A stretch of 64,000 nucleotides of DNA from Flavobacterium fontis (GTDB taxonomy: Bacteria; Bacteroidota; Bacteroidia; Flavobacteriales; Flavobacteriaceae), in NCBI RefSeq assembly GCF_900129405.1, contig NZ_FQVQ01000013.1, positions 1-64,000 on the forward strand, read 5' to 3'. The notes beneath the pieces were generated by a model, which was not told the DNA's origin, did not search any database, and saw only the letters and a list, made by a program, of their open reading frames with translations. This document shows positions 52,387 through 61,671 of this stretch, one piece after another. How positions within the stretch are numbered: the first letter of the stretch is position 1; each line of letters starts with the position of its first letter. Both the position numbers and the translations under genes were made by a program.

Positions 52387-54372
52387 CTACAACAAGGTTT
52401 CGTCTACCAAGTAGGGAAGGGTTACTTTCAACAAAGGTTCCACTTCCATGGCCCGTTGGATGGCAAAAATAGCGCCTTCATTGCGGGCCCAACTGCGGCG
52501 GGAAATTCCGTTATTCACGTCCCAGAACAGCATGGATTTCAGGCGTCTATCACTATCGGCAGAACCATCAAGAACCATACCAAAGCCACCGTTCATCACT
52601 TCGCCCCAACCAACACCACCGCCGTTGTGAATCGACACCCATGTTGCCCCACGGAAACTATCGCCAATCACGTTGTGAATTGCCATATCTGAGGTAAAAC
52701 GGGAACCGTCATAGATGTTGGACGTTTCGCGGTACGGAGAGTCCGTTCCCGACACATCGTGGTGATCACGGCCTAAAATCACGTAGCCAATTTCGCCACG
52801 AGCAATCGCTTGGTTAAAGGCTTCGGCAATTTTCATGCGGCCTTCGGCATCGGCATACAAAATGCGGGCTTGCGAACCGACCACTAATTTATTTTCTTGG
52901 GCTCCTTTGATCCATTGGATATTGTCGGCCATTTGTTGGCGAATCTCCTCAGGCGCAGTTTCCATGATTTTTTCTAAAACTTCACAAGCAATCGCGTCGG
53001 TTTTCTTCAAATCTTCGGGATCACCGGAGGCACACACCCATCGGAAGGGGCCGAATCCATAATCAAAACACATCGGTCCCATAATGTCTTGAACATAACT
53101 TGGGAATTTAAACTCGCGGCCCAACGTAGGGTGGTCGTTCATCACATCGGCACCGGCGCGAGACGCTTCGAGTAAGAAGGCGTTGCCGTAATCAAAGAAA
53201 TAGGTGCCTTTGGCGGTATGTTTGTTGATGGCTGCAGCATGACGGCGCAGAGTTTTTTGGACTTCCTCGCGGAACTTTTCAGGGTGGTTGGCCATCAAGT
53301 CGTTGGATTCTTCAAAACTGTACCCCATTGGGTAGTAGCCGCCCGCCCACGGATTGTGTAGCGAGGTTTGGTCGGAACCCAAATCGATATGTAAGTTTTC
53401 GGCATCAAAACGTTCCCACACATCCACAATATTCCCCAAGTAAGCGATAGAGACCACTTCTTTGGTTTCTTGGGCTTTGCGCACGCGGGTGACGAGTGCG
53501 TCAATATTTTCAATAATCTCATGAATCCACCCTTGTTCGTGACGGATGCGGGTGATTTTAGGGTTGACTTCGGCACATACCGTGATACAACCGGCAATGG
53601 TACCCGCTTTGGGTTGTGCACCGCTCATCCCGCCAAGACCCGAGGTGACAAAAAGGTTGCCTTTCGGACTCTTTTTGATTTTTCTAAAACCGTTGAGTAC
53701 AGTGATGGTGGTACCATGCACGATACCTTGGGGTCCGATGTACATATAACTTCCTGCGGTCATTTGCCCGTATTGGGTAACGCCTAGGGCATTGAATTTT
53801 TCCCAATCATCGGGTTTGGAGTAGTTCGGAATCATCATGCCGTTGGTCACGACAACGCGCGGGGCATCCTTGTGTGACGGGAAGAGTCCCATCGGGTGGC
53901 CCGAATACATGACGAGCGTTTGTTCGTCCGTCATTTCGGATAAGTATTTCATAGTAAGGCGGTATTGGGCCCAGTTTTGAAACACGGCACCGTTTCCTCC
54001 GTAGGTAATTAATTCGTGCGGGTGTTGCGCCACGGCATAATCCAAGTTGTTTTGAATCATGAGCATGATGGCTTTGGCTTGCTCGCTATTTCCGGGGTAT
54101 TCCGAAATAGGTCGGGCATACATGCGGTAATCGGGGCGAAGGCGGTACATGTAAATACGGCCGTAGGTTTCCAATTCTTGCTTGAATTCTGGAATGAGTT
54201 CTGCATGGTGCTGCGGTTCAAAATAGCGCAAGGCATTTTGAAGCGCCAGTTTTTTCTCTTCGTCGTTTAAGATTTCTTTGCGTTTGGGCGCATGATTGAT
54301 AGCGGGATCATACGGTTTCGGTTGGGGTAAAACCTTTGGAATTCCCTCGCGTATTTGTTCGTGAAAAGTCAT
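52387..54372 (-). CDS. hutU: Urocanate hydratase
   Basis: NAD-dependent enzyme of histidine degradation that converts urocanate to 4-imidazolone-5-propionate. The protein is 661 residues from ATG 54372, the longer form typical of Bacteroidota and eukaryotes. Recognised by YGGNGAVFQNWAQYRLTMKYL, LVMYSGHPMGLFPSH, FVTSGLGGMSGAQPKAG, and GGGVGWGEVMNGGFGMVLDGS near the C-terminus. It begins one base after the stop of the DUF5522 gene. No hutH, hutI or hutG is adjacent, so the pathway is scattered. Confidence 0.96.
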   Translation of the reverse strand: MTFHEQIREGIPKVLPQPKPYDPAINHAPKRKEILNDEEKKLALQNALRYFEPQHHAELIPEFKQELETYGRIYMYRLRPDYRMYARPISEYPGNSEQAKAIMLMIQNNLDYAVAQHPHELITYGGNGAVFQNWAQYRLTMKYLSEMTDEQTLVMYSGHPMGLFPSHKDAPRVVVTNGMMIPNYSKPDDWEKFNALGVTQYGQMTAGSYMYIGPQGIVHGTTITVLNGFRKIKKSPKGNLFVTSGLGGMSGAQPKAGTIAGCITVCAEVNPKITRIRHEQGWIHEIIENIDALVTRVRKAQETKEVVSIAYLGNIVDVWERFDAENLHIDLGSDQTSLHNPWAGGYYPMGYSFEESNDLMANHPEKFREEVQKTLRRHAAAINKHTAKGTYFFDYGNAFLLEASRAGADVMNDHPTLGREFKFPSYVQDIMGPMCFDYGFGPFRWVCASGDPEDLKKTDAIACEVLEKIMETAPEEIRQQMADNIQWIKGAQENKLVVGSQARILYADAEGRMKIAEAFNQAIARGEIGYVILGRDHHDVSGTDSPYRETSNIYDGSRFTSDMAIHNVIGDSFRGATWVSIHNGGGVGWGEVMNGGFGMVLDGSADSDRRLKSMLFWDVNNGISRRSWARNEGAIFAIQRAMEVEPLLKVTLPYLVDETLL

Positions 54373-54373
54373 T

Positions 54374-54574
54374 TTAGTTTTTAGGTTTGTTAGTTTGTTT
54401 GGTTCGAATGGTGCCGGTGCTTTTGTCAAAACCGTAGGGGCAATGGCGGCAACCGGATTTGCAACAGTATCCGCGTTTCAAGTGGTAATGTTCGGTAAAT
54501 ACGCGATATCCTTCGGGACTTAGGTAATAATCGACACCTTCCACAAGATTATTCGGATTCAATTGGTCATTCAT
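54374..54574 (-). CDS. DUF5522 cysteine-rich small protein
   Basis: A 66-residue protein with the DUF5522 core: YYLSPEGYRVFTEHYHLKRGYCCKSGCRHCPYGF. The four Cys in CCKSGCRHC suggest zinc or Fe-S binding. The family is unannotated. It is translationally coupled to hutU (stop codon, one base, start codon). Its 5' end is divergent from the HExxH gene, 27 bases away. Confidence 0.8.
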   Translation of the reverse strand: MNDQLNPNNLVEGVDYYLSPEGYRVFTEHYHLKRGYCCKSGCRHCPYGFDKSTGTIRTKQTNKPKN

Positions 54575-54601
54575 AACCACAAAATTAACAACTTTGCAGG
54601 A

Positions 54602-54928
54602 ATGAAAGTCATCGTTGCCAAATATTTAACGCCTGTTGGATTTCGGGCCATTACCCTTTTTCCTTTTGTGATCATACGGTCTAAAGAAGCCTTGTTGGAT
54701 CCCCATTTGCTAACGCACGAACGTATTCATATTCACCAACAACGCGAACTGCTCGTGGTGTTTTTTTATGTATGGTATATCTTGGAATTTTTAATACGTT
54801 GGCTACTATTGCGCGACCGAAAGGCGGCCTATCGAGCGCTCTCTTTTGAACGAGAGGCGTATACCAACGAAAACGACCCTCACTATCTCAAGCGAAGGTC
54901 GTTATATTCTTTTCTTTCTTATTTTTAA
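54602..54928 (+). CDS. Small membrane protein with HExxH motif
   Basis: A 108-residue protein with HERIHIHQQREL (HExxH at about residues 39-43), a membrane helix (LLVVFFYVWYILEFLIRWLLL) and FEREAYTNENDPHYLKRR. The Glu in EREAY, 30-odd residues downstream, could be the third zinc ligand as in gluzincin-type peptidases. ATG 54602 is chosen over an upstream in-frame GTG. Its stop codon overlaps that of the convergent T9SS protein gene. I know similar proteins as uncharacterised in flavobacteria. Confidence 0.72.
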   Translation: MKVIVAKYLTPVGFRAITLFPFVIIRSKEALLDPHLLTHERIHIHQQRELLVVFFYVWYILEFLIRWLLLRDRKAAYRALSFEREAYTNENDPHYLKRRSLYSFLSYF

Positions 54929-57900
54929 AAAATAACCTTTGTTGCAGTAATTATGCCATTGGCCAAACGGGTTTGCACCAATAATGGCGTTTGGTTGCGG
55001 GTTAAATTAGGAACCTCAAAGTAGGAGGCATTGATTGTATCATATTGACCAATAACGCGACCCAACATGTCCAAAACGGTGACGGAAGCAATGACTTCTC
55101 GTGCAGAACTAACTTGTAGGCTTTCTTGGGTGATAACGGTCACTTCATCTTCAGCCTCTACCGATTGTTTCAATCCATTGTTGTAGATAATGATAAAGCG
55201 ATTCGAACGTGTTCCCGCTGTGGTTGTAAAGCGATACGGACTTACTTTTAGGTTGTGTACTATATTCAAATCTTTATCACGGATAAAAATATCTTGATCG
55301 CTAAACATTCCATCGACAGCAGCCAAAGCGATATGGTATTGCCCTGCAGCAGGAGCGTGGAAACCAACAGGAACTTCATCCATTGGGTTAAAAGGTAAAG
55401 CCCGTCCTTGAATTTGGTATTTTTCAGTATCGATCAGTGAAAAGATACTCATGGATCCTAAAATTGCCGTATTGCTGTCAAAAAAGTTGTCTTTTCCATT
55501 GCTAGCGGTTTGAACATAACCGACCAAGGTCCGATCCGATTGAAGGTTGCTGTTCACGATATCCAACCAAAAACGGTGGCGTTCTAGTTCAACATTTACC
55601 GGCGGTTCAATGATATAATCACTACTGCGGTAGAAGTTGGTGTTATCAAACGAATTGCTTCGTAATCCATTGTTGAAAGCAACGGTGTCAGTTGTCGCTG
55701 GGCCATCAATCATTTGAACAAAGAATCCTTGGCCAGCACCTATGAAATAATCGCTAGAGGCAGCAGGACAACACGAAGTTCCGGTAAAATTATACGTCAA
55801 GTAATCACTAGGATTATAGTTGTATGTATACGAATTATAAAACGGACTCGCGATTTGAGACGGTAAAGTACCGTGGGTCCAAACTTTGATGTTCCCCATG
55901 ATTTTTGTACGGTTATTGAACAAGAACTGACTCGCGCGAATCGCTGAAGGATAGGGGTTACCGATCAAATTCCAGTTGTCGCTGTAATTGGTAATTTCGG
56001 TACCATTTAATCCTGCGTGATACGCTGTATTAGTGTCGGAACCACGCGCAATAGCCGTAGTGATATTTCCATTGTTAGGAACACCCGTAAACCTATTGAC
56101 AAGGGTTTGTGGTGTTACATTGCCAAACGAATCAGGGCCGCGAACAATATATCCTCTACCCGCAGTCATCGTGTTGCCCACAGCCATTTCCCAATTGCCT
56201 TGTCCGCCATTGGTATTGGCAATGGTAGGGTTCCAGCGCCAGATTAATCCAGAGGTGGTAGGTGCCCCAATGTTGCTTGTGCTAAAACCTGCAACAGGGG
56301 AGGACCAATACACGTAGTCTTGGCGACGAATGTTCGCATTGCGAGTATAGTTGATCGATCCGGTGTTGGCTACGTTATTGATTTGCACCAAACTTGAATT
56401 GTTTAGCAGGTTAAATTGAGCCCCTGTTTGCACATTCACCCAATCGGTAACTGTGATGGTGTTGGAGGCGTTTACAGTTAAGGTAGCGCCTGTTTGCACA
56501 ATCAAGTTTCCGGCGAAGGCATGATAAGCGCTTCCTGAAATGACAGGGTTATTAGCAGTCACAGGAATAATCACACAATCGGCATTGTTTGGGATGCTGG
56601 TGTTGGGTGTCCAGTTGTTTACTTTATTCCAATCGGTATCTACCGAGCCATTCCAAATTTTACGGCTATTTACTGTAATGGTGGCATCGTCGGTGACATC
56701 CATGATAACCCCATTACAAAACGTATAGCGAATGCGTGCCGTGTAGGTTGTTGTTTGGTTTGGACAAACCGAAAGTGTTGGCGAAGTTCCCACAACAGGA
56801 CCCGATGTTCCCACACCTTCAAACCAAGTTATCGTAGTAATCGAAGGTCCAGCTGGCATAAAGCGCCAAGCTTCGTTGGTGGTAGTCCAATCAGGATCTA
56901 AAGAGTTACGATTGGGGGCAACTACTCCAGCGGTACCTGTATTGTTTTGAATCCCAATAACTGCATTACCACTATTCCAAGAGGCACAAACGCGTTTTTC
57001 TTTAATGTATACTTCTATGATATTTGTGTTTTCATACAAAACAATCATTCCGGTGTATAACAAATTGTTACAAGTGGCCGAGAACATCGGAACATCGCTC
57101 CATCCAATAATCATGGCGCGGCAACCCGAAGGCATGGTGACCAATTCCCAACCTACTTCACCTCCTACACTGGGGTCGATATCGTGATAGGCTCCAAAGA
57201 TAGTATTCAAGAAAAGCGAAGGGCTCGGTAAATTGGTGCTAAAGGCCCAGTTATTATACCCTCCAGGGGTGTTGTTGGTGGTGTTAAACGAAACAACTCC
57301 ATTGGAACCAATCAACATTTGGTTGTAGGTGTTTCCATAGTAACAGAAGTTAAAAGGAATAGACACCAAGCCCGACCATACATCATCCACGTTAATACTT
57401 ACCGAATTGGCTAAACATCCAAATTGGTAGGGTGGAGCGTATGGAATCGATTCAACCGTATAATTGGTAGTGTCGCCTAAGTTTTTATAAGTAGCCTCCA
57501 ACGTAGTACAGGTTGAAGCACCGCAAGTAGTTATGGGTGCAGGGTCGACACCGCCAAGGCCTAAACCTCCTGCCACGTTGGTGGGACAGCCGGTTGAGTT
57601 AGTTCCCACGCCACCTCCAGGCGTACATGCGGTGGTGACACAAATGCTGAACGTACCTTGACCGATACCGTTTGAAAAACTATACACACGAATATAATAG
57701 GTAGCTCCAACAGTTAAACCTGTAAGTACAGTTGCTTCATTTAAACTTCCCGTTGTAGTATTTACACAAGCAATGGAAGTAAGCCCAAGACACGTACCAC
57801 TATACACTTGAAAAACAGCGTTGGCTAAAGTACCAGGCGTTACGGTAACCGTGTGTGAAGTTTCATAAGCTTCAAAAGTATACCATACATCATCATCGGC

Positions 57901-59292
57901 ATTACCCACACACCCTGCGAGTGAACTAGTCGCTGCAACGGTTGTCCCACTTGTAGAAGCTGTACAAAAGGTGGTGGGATTGGTATTTAAGGCTACAGCA
58001 GAAGCACAACTGTCATTTATAGGTGGGCCAGGAGTAGTCACACAAATACCAAAAGTCCCCGGATTACTATTTCCGTAATCCCAAACGCGAATAAATAATG
58101 TAGCGCCCGGAGTTAATCCTGTCAAATTGATACTAGACATTAATCCATTAGCACTGGAATCGTCATCACAAGCAATTAAGCTCAACGATCCGCACGTTCC
58201 TTGGTACACCGCCATTCCACTATCGGTCATGACTCCAGTTTGGCTGTCAATAGTAATAGCCCCTGAGGTAGGAACGATTACTCTAAACCAAACATCTCCT
58301 CCAAGGTAATTTGCGCATCCCGGAGCTGGTGGTCCAACCGAATTGGTGGCGCCAAGATTGGTATATGTCGTATATGAGCAATTCAGACTAGGGGTTAATG
58401 TTATCGCACCACTACAATTGTCATTGGCAGGAGGTGAGGCGCATGTTCTAGAGATGGTAAACCCACCCGTAGCTGTACTTGTAGAGTCCCAATGCGCTAT
58501 GTAGACAAAATAAGTCGTTCCTGAAACGGTAGTAAATGAAAAGGTTTCAGTACCTCCTGAAGACCCAACATCTTGACAGGCAATATTGGTTAAACTTCCA
58601 CACGAACCACTAAGGATAGCCATTTCATGATCATAACCAGTATTTGCCGTTGAGGTAATGGTAGTGGCTTGACCATCACCAACAAAGGTATACCAAACGC
58701 CGTTGTTGCTTACAGTACATCCTGTGCCGTTTGGGTTTAAATTTGTTGTTAAAGCTGTAGTTCCAGATAAATTTGTGGTGCCACAAGGTAAAGTTGTAGC
58801 ACTTGTACACAAACTATTCGCAGGAGAAGCGTTTACACACAAACTCGTTAGGGTCATGGAATTATTGTTCCCTACATTCAAGATACGAATGTAATATGTC
58901 CCGTTATTTAAAGCAGTAGGATGAATCAAGGTCTCTGTTTGTGTACCATTGGTATTCGTTGCATTGGCACATCGCAGTTGAGATAAACTTCCACAAGCCC
59001 CTGAAAGTAGTTGGATAGCAATATTTCTATTGTTTCCTTGAGCCACAATACTAACAATTTGTGGGCCTGATGTGATAGTAAATTGATACCATCCCTCTCT
59101 AACAATTGTTCCTCCACAGTTGTATCCTAGTGCTCCACTTTCAATTGTTGAGTCTGTAATATTGTGTCCGGTAATGCATGTGCCATTGACATTTACATTC
59201 GCTGCAGTGGCACAAGTGGCACCTTGAGCATTCATTTTACACGAACTCAGAAAAAGTATTGTGTAAAAAAAGTAATTGTAAATTTGTTTCAT
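54925..59292 (-). CDS. Large secreted T9SS cargo protein with repeated pre-peptidase-like domains
   Basis: A 1455-residue secreted protein. After the signal sequence come about four repeats of some 125 residues with a shared pattern (NDxCxxAxxL ... VWYTF ... YxGTCGSLTxIAC ... YxIRVYxF), similar to PPC/fibronectin-like adhesion modules. A middle region carries VDDVWSGLVSIPFNFCYYGNTYNQMLIGSNGVVSF (a nidogen-like block). A C-terminal part has GNPYPSAIRASQFLFNN and GAGQGFFVQM. It ends in a T9SS sorting domain (SVTVLDMLGRVIGQYD ... NGIITATKVIF) that looks like the ChiA-type. The start is ATG 59292. A lipobox-like LSSC in the signal region makes lipid anchoring possible. Confidence 0.88.
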   Translation of the reverse strand: MKQIYNYFFYTILFLSSCKMNAQGATCATAANVNVNGTCITGHNITDSTIESGALGYNCGGTIVREGWYQFTITSGPQIVSIVAQGNNRNIAIQLLSGACGSLSQLRCANATNTNGTQTETLIHPTALNNGTYYIRILNVGNNNSMTLTSLCVNASPANSLCTSATTLPCGTTNLSGTTALTTNLNPNGTGCTVSNNGVWYTFVGDGQATTITSTANTGYDHEMAILSGSCGSLTNIACQDVGSSGGTETFSFTTVSGTTYFVYIAHWDSTSTATGGFTISRTCASPPANDNCSGAITLTPSLNCSYTTYTNLGATNSVGPPAPGCANYLGGDVWFRVIVPTSGAITIDSQTGVMTDSGMAVYQGTCGSLSLIACDDDSSANGLMSSINLTGLTPGATLFIRVWDYGNSNPGTFGICVTTPGPPINDSCASAVALNTNPTTFCTASTSGTTVAATSSLAGCVGNADDDVWYTFEAYETSHTVTVTPGTLANAVFQVYSGTCLGLTSIACVNTTTGSLNEATVLTGLTVGATYYIRVYSFSNGIGQGTFSICVTTACTPGGGVGTNSTGCPTNVAGGLGLGGVDPAPITTCGASTCTTLEATYKNLGDTTNYTVESIPYAPPYQFGCLANSVSINVDDVWSGLVSIPFNFCYYGNTYNQMLIGSNGVVSFNTTNNTPGGYNNWAFSTNLPSPSLFLNTIFGAYHDIDPSVGGEVGWELVTMPSGCRAMIIGWSDVPMFSATCNNLLYTGMIVLYENTNIIEVYIKEKRVCASWNSGNAVIGIQNNTGTAGVVAPNRNSLDPDWTTTNEAWRFMPAGPSITTITWFEGVGTSGPVVGTSPTLSVCPNQTTTYTARIRYTFCNGVIMDVTDDATITVNSRKIWNGSVDTDWNKVNNWTPNTSIPNNADCVIIPVTANNPVISGSAYHAFAGNLIVQTGATLTVNASNTITVTDWVNVQTGAQFNLLNNSSLVQINNVANTGSINYTRNANIRRQDYVYWSSPVAGFSTSNIGAPTTSGLIWRWNPTIANTNGGQGNWEMAVGNTMTAGRGYIVRGPDSFGNVTPQTLVNRFTGVPNNGNITTAIARGSDTNTAYHAGLNGTEITNYSDNWNLIGNPYPSAIRASQFLFNNRTKIMGNIKVWTHGTLPSQIASPFYNSYTYNYNPSDYLTYNFTGTSCCPAASSDYFIGAGQGFFVQMIDGPATTDTVAFNNGLRSNSFDNTNFYRSSDYIIEPPVNVELERHRFWLDIVNSNLQSDRTLVGYVQTASNGKDNFFDSNTAILGSMSIFSLIDTEKYQIQGRALPFNPMDEVPVGFHAPAAGQYHIALAAVDGMFSDQDIFIRDKDLNIVHNLKVSPYRFTTTAGTRSNRFIIIYNNGLKQSVEAEDEVTVITQESLQVSSAREVIASVTVLDMLGRVIGQYDTINASYFEVPNLTRNQTPLLVQTRLANGIITATKVIF

Positions 59293-59796
59293 ACCTTGTT
59301 GTTTTTGTGCTTTTTCGACTACAAAATTTCTACAAAAAAATGGGATTAATATATAAAGTCGATTAACTGTTAGATTTTCTGTTGAAATGCAAAAAATACG
59401 TATTTTCTCACAAAAAAATCGACGAATAACCATTTCTGTTTTGCTAAATTGTTGAAAAACAATGAATAACTTTTTCGGTTGTTTTTGATTTCTATTTTGT
59501 AAAATCATTATTCAGTGTACTTTCTTTCTCATTTACGTAAAAATAGTTACCAATAGTTTTTTACCATTTTCTTCCCTTTTTCCATTTCGTCCCTCATTTT
59601 TTGAAAAAGAGCATAGAATTATGGATAAAACCTTCATTTTCAATCCTTATTTTGTTAAATTTGAAATCGAAGTTACGTAAGGAAAGTTGAAAAACCCAAG
59701 TTTTTTGTTAAAAAACGTGCATTTCATCGATTTTTTTGGTAATTACGTCGATTATAAGAAGTAAATTCCTACATTTACAACATAAACTTTTTGATT
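59293..59796. promoter_or_regulatory. 504-base divergent promoter region between two T9SS cargo genes
   Basis: A very AT-rich spacer without an open frame. TACATTTA (59770-59777) is one base off the TAnnTTTG consensus, 20 bases before the plus-strand gene. AAATACGTATTT (59396-59407) is a perfect short palindrome. No clear promoter was found for the minus-strand gene. The length is unusual for this compact window and suggests long leaders or several regulators. Confidence 0.4.
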
Positions 59797-61626
59797 ATGA
59801 AAAAAATAGTACTATTATTTGTTTGTTTAGTGTCGTCTGCGACCTATGTTAGCGCACAATTGTATGTGTCTAATAATAGCTATGTTTTCAACAAAGGTGC
59901 TTTGTTGTTTGCACGTGGAAATTTGGAGCTCAATGGAGCCAATAGTTTTTTATATCTTCGGAATGAGGCACAGTTCCTTCAAGGGTCTACCGGATCATCA
60001 ACTAATAGAGGCCTGGGTCGACTGTCAGTTTTTCAAGAGGGAACCAGTAACGCTTTTGCTTACAATTATTGGTGCTCACCCGTAGGGAATGCCTCGGCAG
60101 GTTCTGGAAATGAAAATTTTGGCGTGAGTATGTTGGGTACTCCAACCTCAATCACAGCAACTACTCCTGCAACTTTATCGGCAGCAACCTATAACGGTTC
60201 AGCAGCTGCAGGTTCTTTGACTATTGCTACCTATTGGATTTGGCGCTTTTTATCGTCAAACAATTATTCACAATGGGTTCAATCCGCGGCCACAACCAAT
60301 ATCGCCCCGGGTGAAGGTTTTACTATGAAAGGGGTTTCAGGAACCGATGCGACCAACCCCGGGGAGTCTGTTGCAAATAATCCAGGAAATCGTCAGCGCT
60401 ATGATTTCCGTGGGAAACCCAATGATGGAACTATTGTAATTAATGTTGCCAATGGAGCGTCAACACTCACAGGAAACCCTTATCCTTCAGCAATTGATTT
60501 GAATTTATTCTTAAATGATCCTGCCAATTCTTCAATAGACGGAACTGCTTTGTTTTGGGAACACGACAAAACGGTTAATTCGCATAATATAGTAGATTAT
60601 CGTGGAGGGTATGGGGTGTATAACGGCACTACCAGTGTCTATACTCCCGCTACATTTTACACCTATGATTTAGGCGGTAACCAAGGCTCTGTTTTTAGTT
60701 CCCCCAACAATGTATACCAACGTCGATTTTCACCCATAGGACAAGGGTTTATGGTGCGCGGAGTTTCCAATGGCTCAGCGATTATGCGCAATACTCACCG
60801 TGTTTTTGTAAAAGAAGGCGCTGCCAATTTCTCGCAGTTTGAACGACTTAGCAATGAAGCAAATTCAGCAGGTGTTGCAGGGTTTGGCAATATTCCTAAT
60901 GTGGCGGGAATTGATTATACTCAGTTGAGCGCCGAACCTACTCCTCACTTTACTGTGAATACCTCTTTGGGCGGAAATGCTGTTCGACAAGTAGCTTTAT
61001 GCTTTTTACCCAATGCCCTTGACGGTGTCGATCGCGCCGATTCAAAATCACCCGATGCTACGACTAACTTGCCTATGGACATGTATCTCGTGCTGGAAAA
61101 TGAGCCTTATGTTCATGCAACCACGGCATTTGATATCAGCAAACGAATCGATGTAGGATTCAAATGCAATGCTGCTACCACCTTCACCATGATGGTTAAA
61201 GATATCGTGAACTTTGATATGGCAGAAGATATTTTCCTATACGATGCCGAAACAGGATTGTATCATGACATCAAAAATCAACCGTATGCATTTACCTTGC
61301 AACCAGGAGTGATCAACAACCGTTATCAAATCACGTTTACGGATCAAGCTCTTTCCAATGGCGAGTTTAATGGAGGGCGATTGGACATACTACAAAACAA
61401 TCAAGAACAGCTTTTAGTAATCAGTAATCCCACGCAATACGAGCTTTCAGAAGTGAGTCTTTATGATATGCTTGGAAAAAATGTATTTACCAAAAAAGGC
61501 TTGGGGAGTCAAAATCAATATGAGTTTGCTACGGGTTCCCTTGCAGAAGGAATTTACATCGCACGCATAAAAACCATAGAAGGACATTCGCTTAGTAAAA
61601 AAGTCGTTATCGAGCGTGTTCGCTAA
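59797..61626 (+). CDS. Secreted protein with T9SS type A-like sorting domain
   Basis: A 609-residue secreted protein with signal peptide (MKKIVLLFVCLVSSATYVSAQ). It starts with LYVSNNSYVFNKGALLFARGNLELNGANSFLYLRNEAQFLQG, a beta-helix-like opening, and continues with GNPYPSAIDLNLFLND, GQGFMVRGVSNGSAIMRNTHRVFV and a T9SS C-terminal domain (SEVSLYDMLGKNVFTKKGLGSQNQYEF...IYIARIKTIEGHSLSKKVVIE). The last 450 residues parallel those of the divergent large protein. ATG 59797 is chosen over an in-frame TTG at 59791. Confidence 0.88.
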   Translation: MKKIVLLFVCLVSSATYVSAQLYVSNNSYVFNKGALLFARGNLELNGANSFLYLRNEAQFLQGSTGSSTNRGLGRLSVFQEGTSNAFAYNYWCSPVGNASAGSGNENFGVSMLGTPTSITATTPATLSAATYNGSAAAGSLTIATYWIWRFLSSNNYSQWVQSAATTNIAPGEGFTMKGVSGTDATNPGESVANNPGNRQRYDFRGKPNDGTIVINVANGASTLTGNPYPSAIDLNLFLNDPANSSIDGTALFWEHDKTVNSHNIVDYRGGYGVYNGTTSVYTPATFYTYDLGGNQGSVFSSPNNVYQRRFSPIGQGFMVRGVSNGSAIMRNTHRVFVKEGAANFSQFERLSNEANSAGVAGFGNIPNVAGIDYTQLSAEPTPHFTVNTSLGGNAVRQVALCFLPNALDGVDRADSKSPDATTNLPMDMYLVLENEPYVHATTAFDISKRIDVGFKCNAATTFTMMVKDIVNFDMAEDIFLYDAETGLYHDIKNQPYAFTLQPGVINNRYQITFTDQALSNGEFNGGRLDILQNNQEQLLVISNPTQYELSEVSLYDMLGKNVFTKKGLGSQNQYEFATGSLAEGIYIARIKTIEGHSLSKKVVIERVR

Positions 61627-61630
61627 TACC

Positions 61631-61656
61631 AAAGGGGCCTTAAGGCTCCTTTTTTT
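61631..61656 (+). terminator. Terminator after the T9SS cargo gene
   Basis: AAAGGGGCC (61631-61639) pairs with GGCTCCTTT (61644-61652), one G-T wobble, loop TTAA, then T4 or more. Confidence 0.85.
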
Positions 61657-61659
61657 ATG

Positions 61660-61667
61660 TACTTTTG
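61660..61667 (+). promoter_or_regulatory. -7 box implying a leaderless mRNA for the desulfhydrase gene
   Basis: TACTTTTG fits TAnnTTTG and lies 4 bases before ATG 61672. An earlier in-frame ATG at 61657 overlaps this box and would not be transcribed. Confidence 0.5.
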
Positions 61668-61671
61668 TCCC

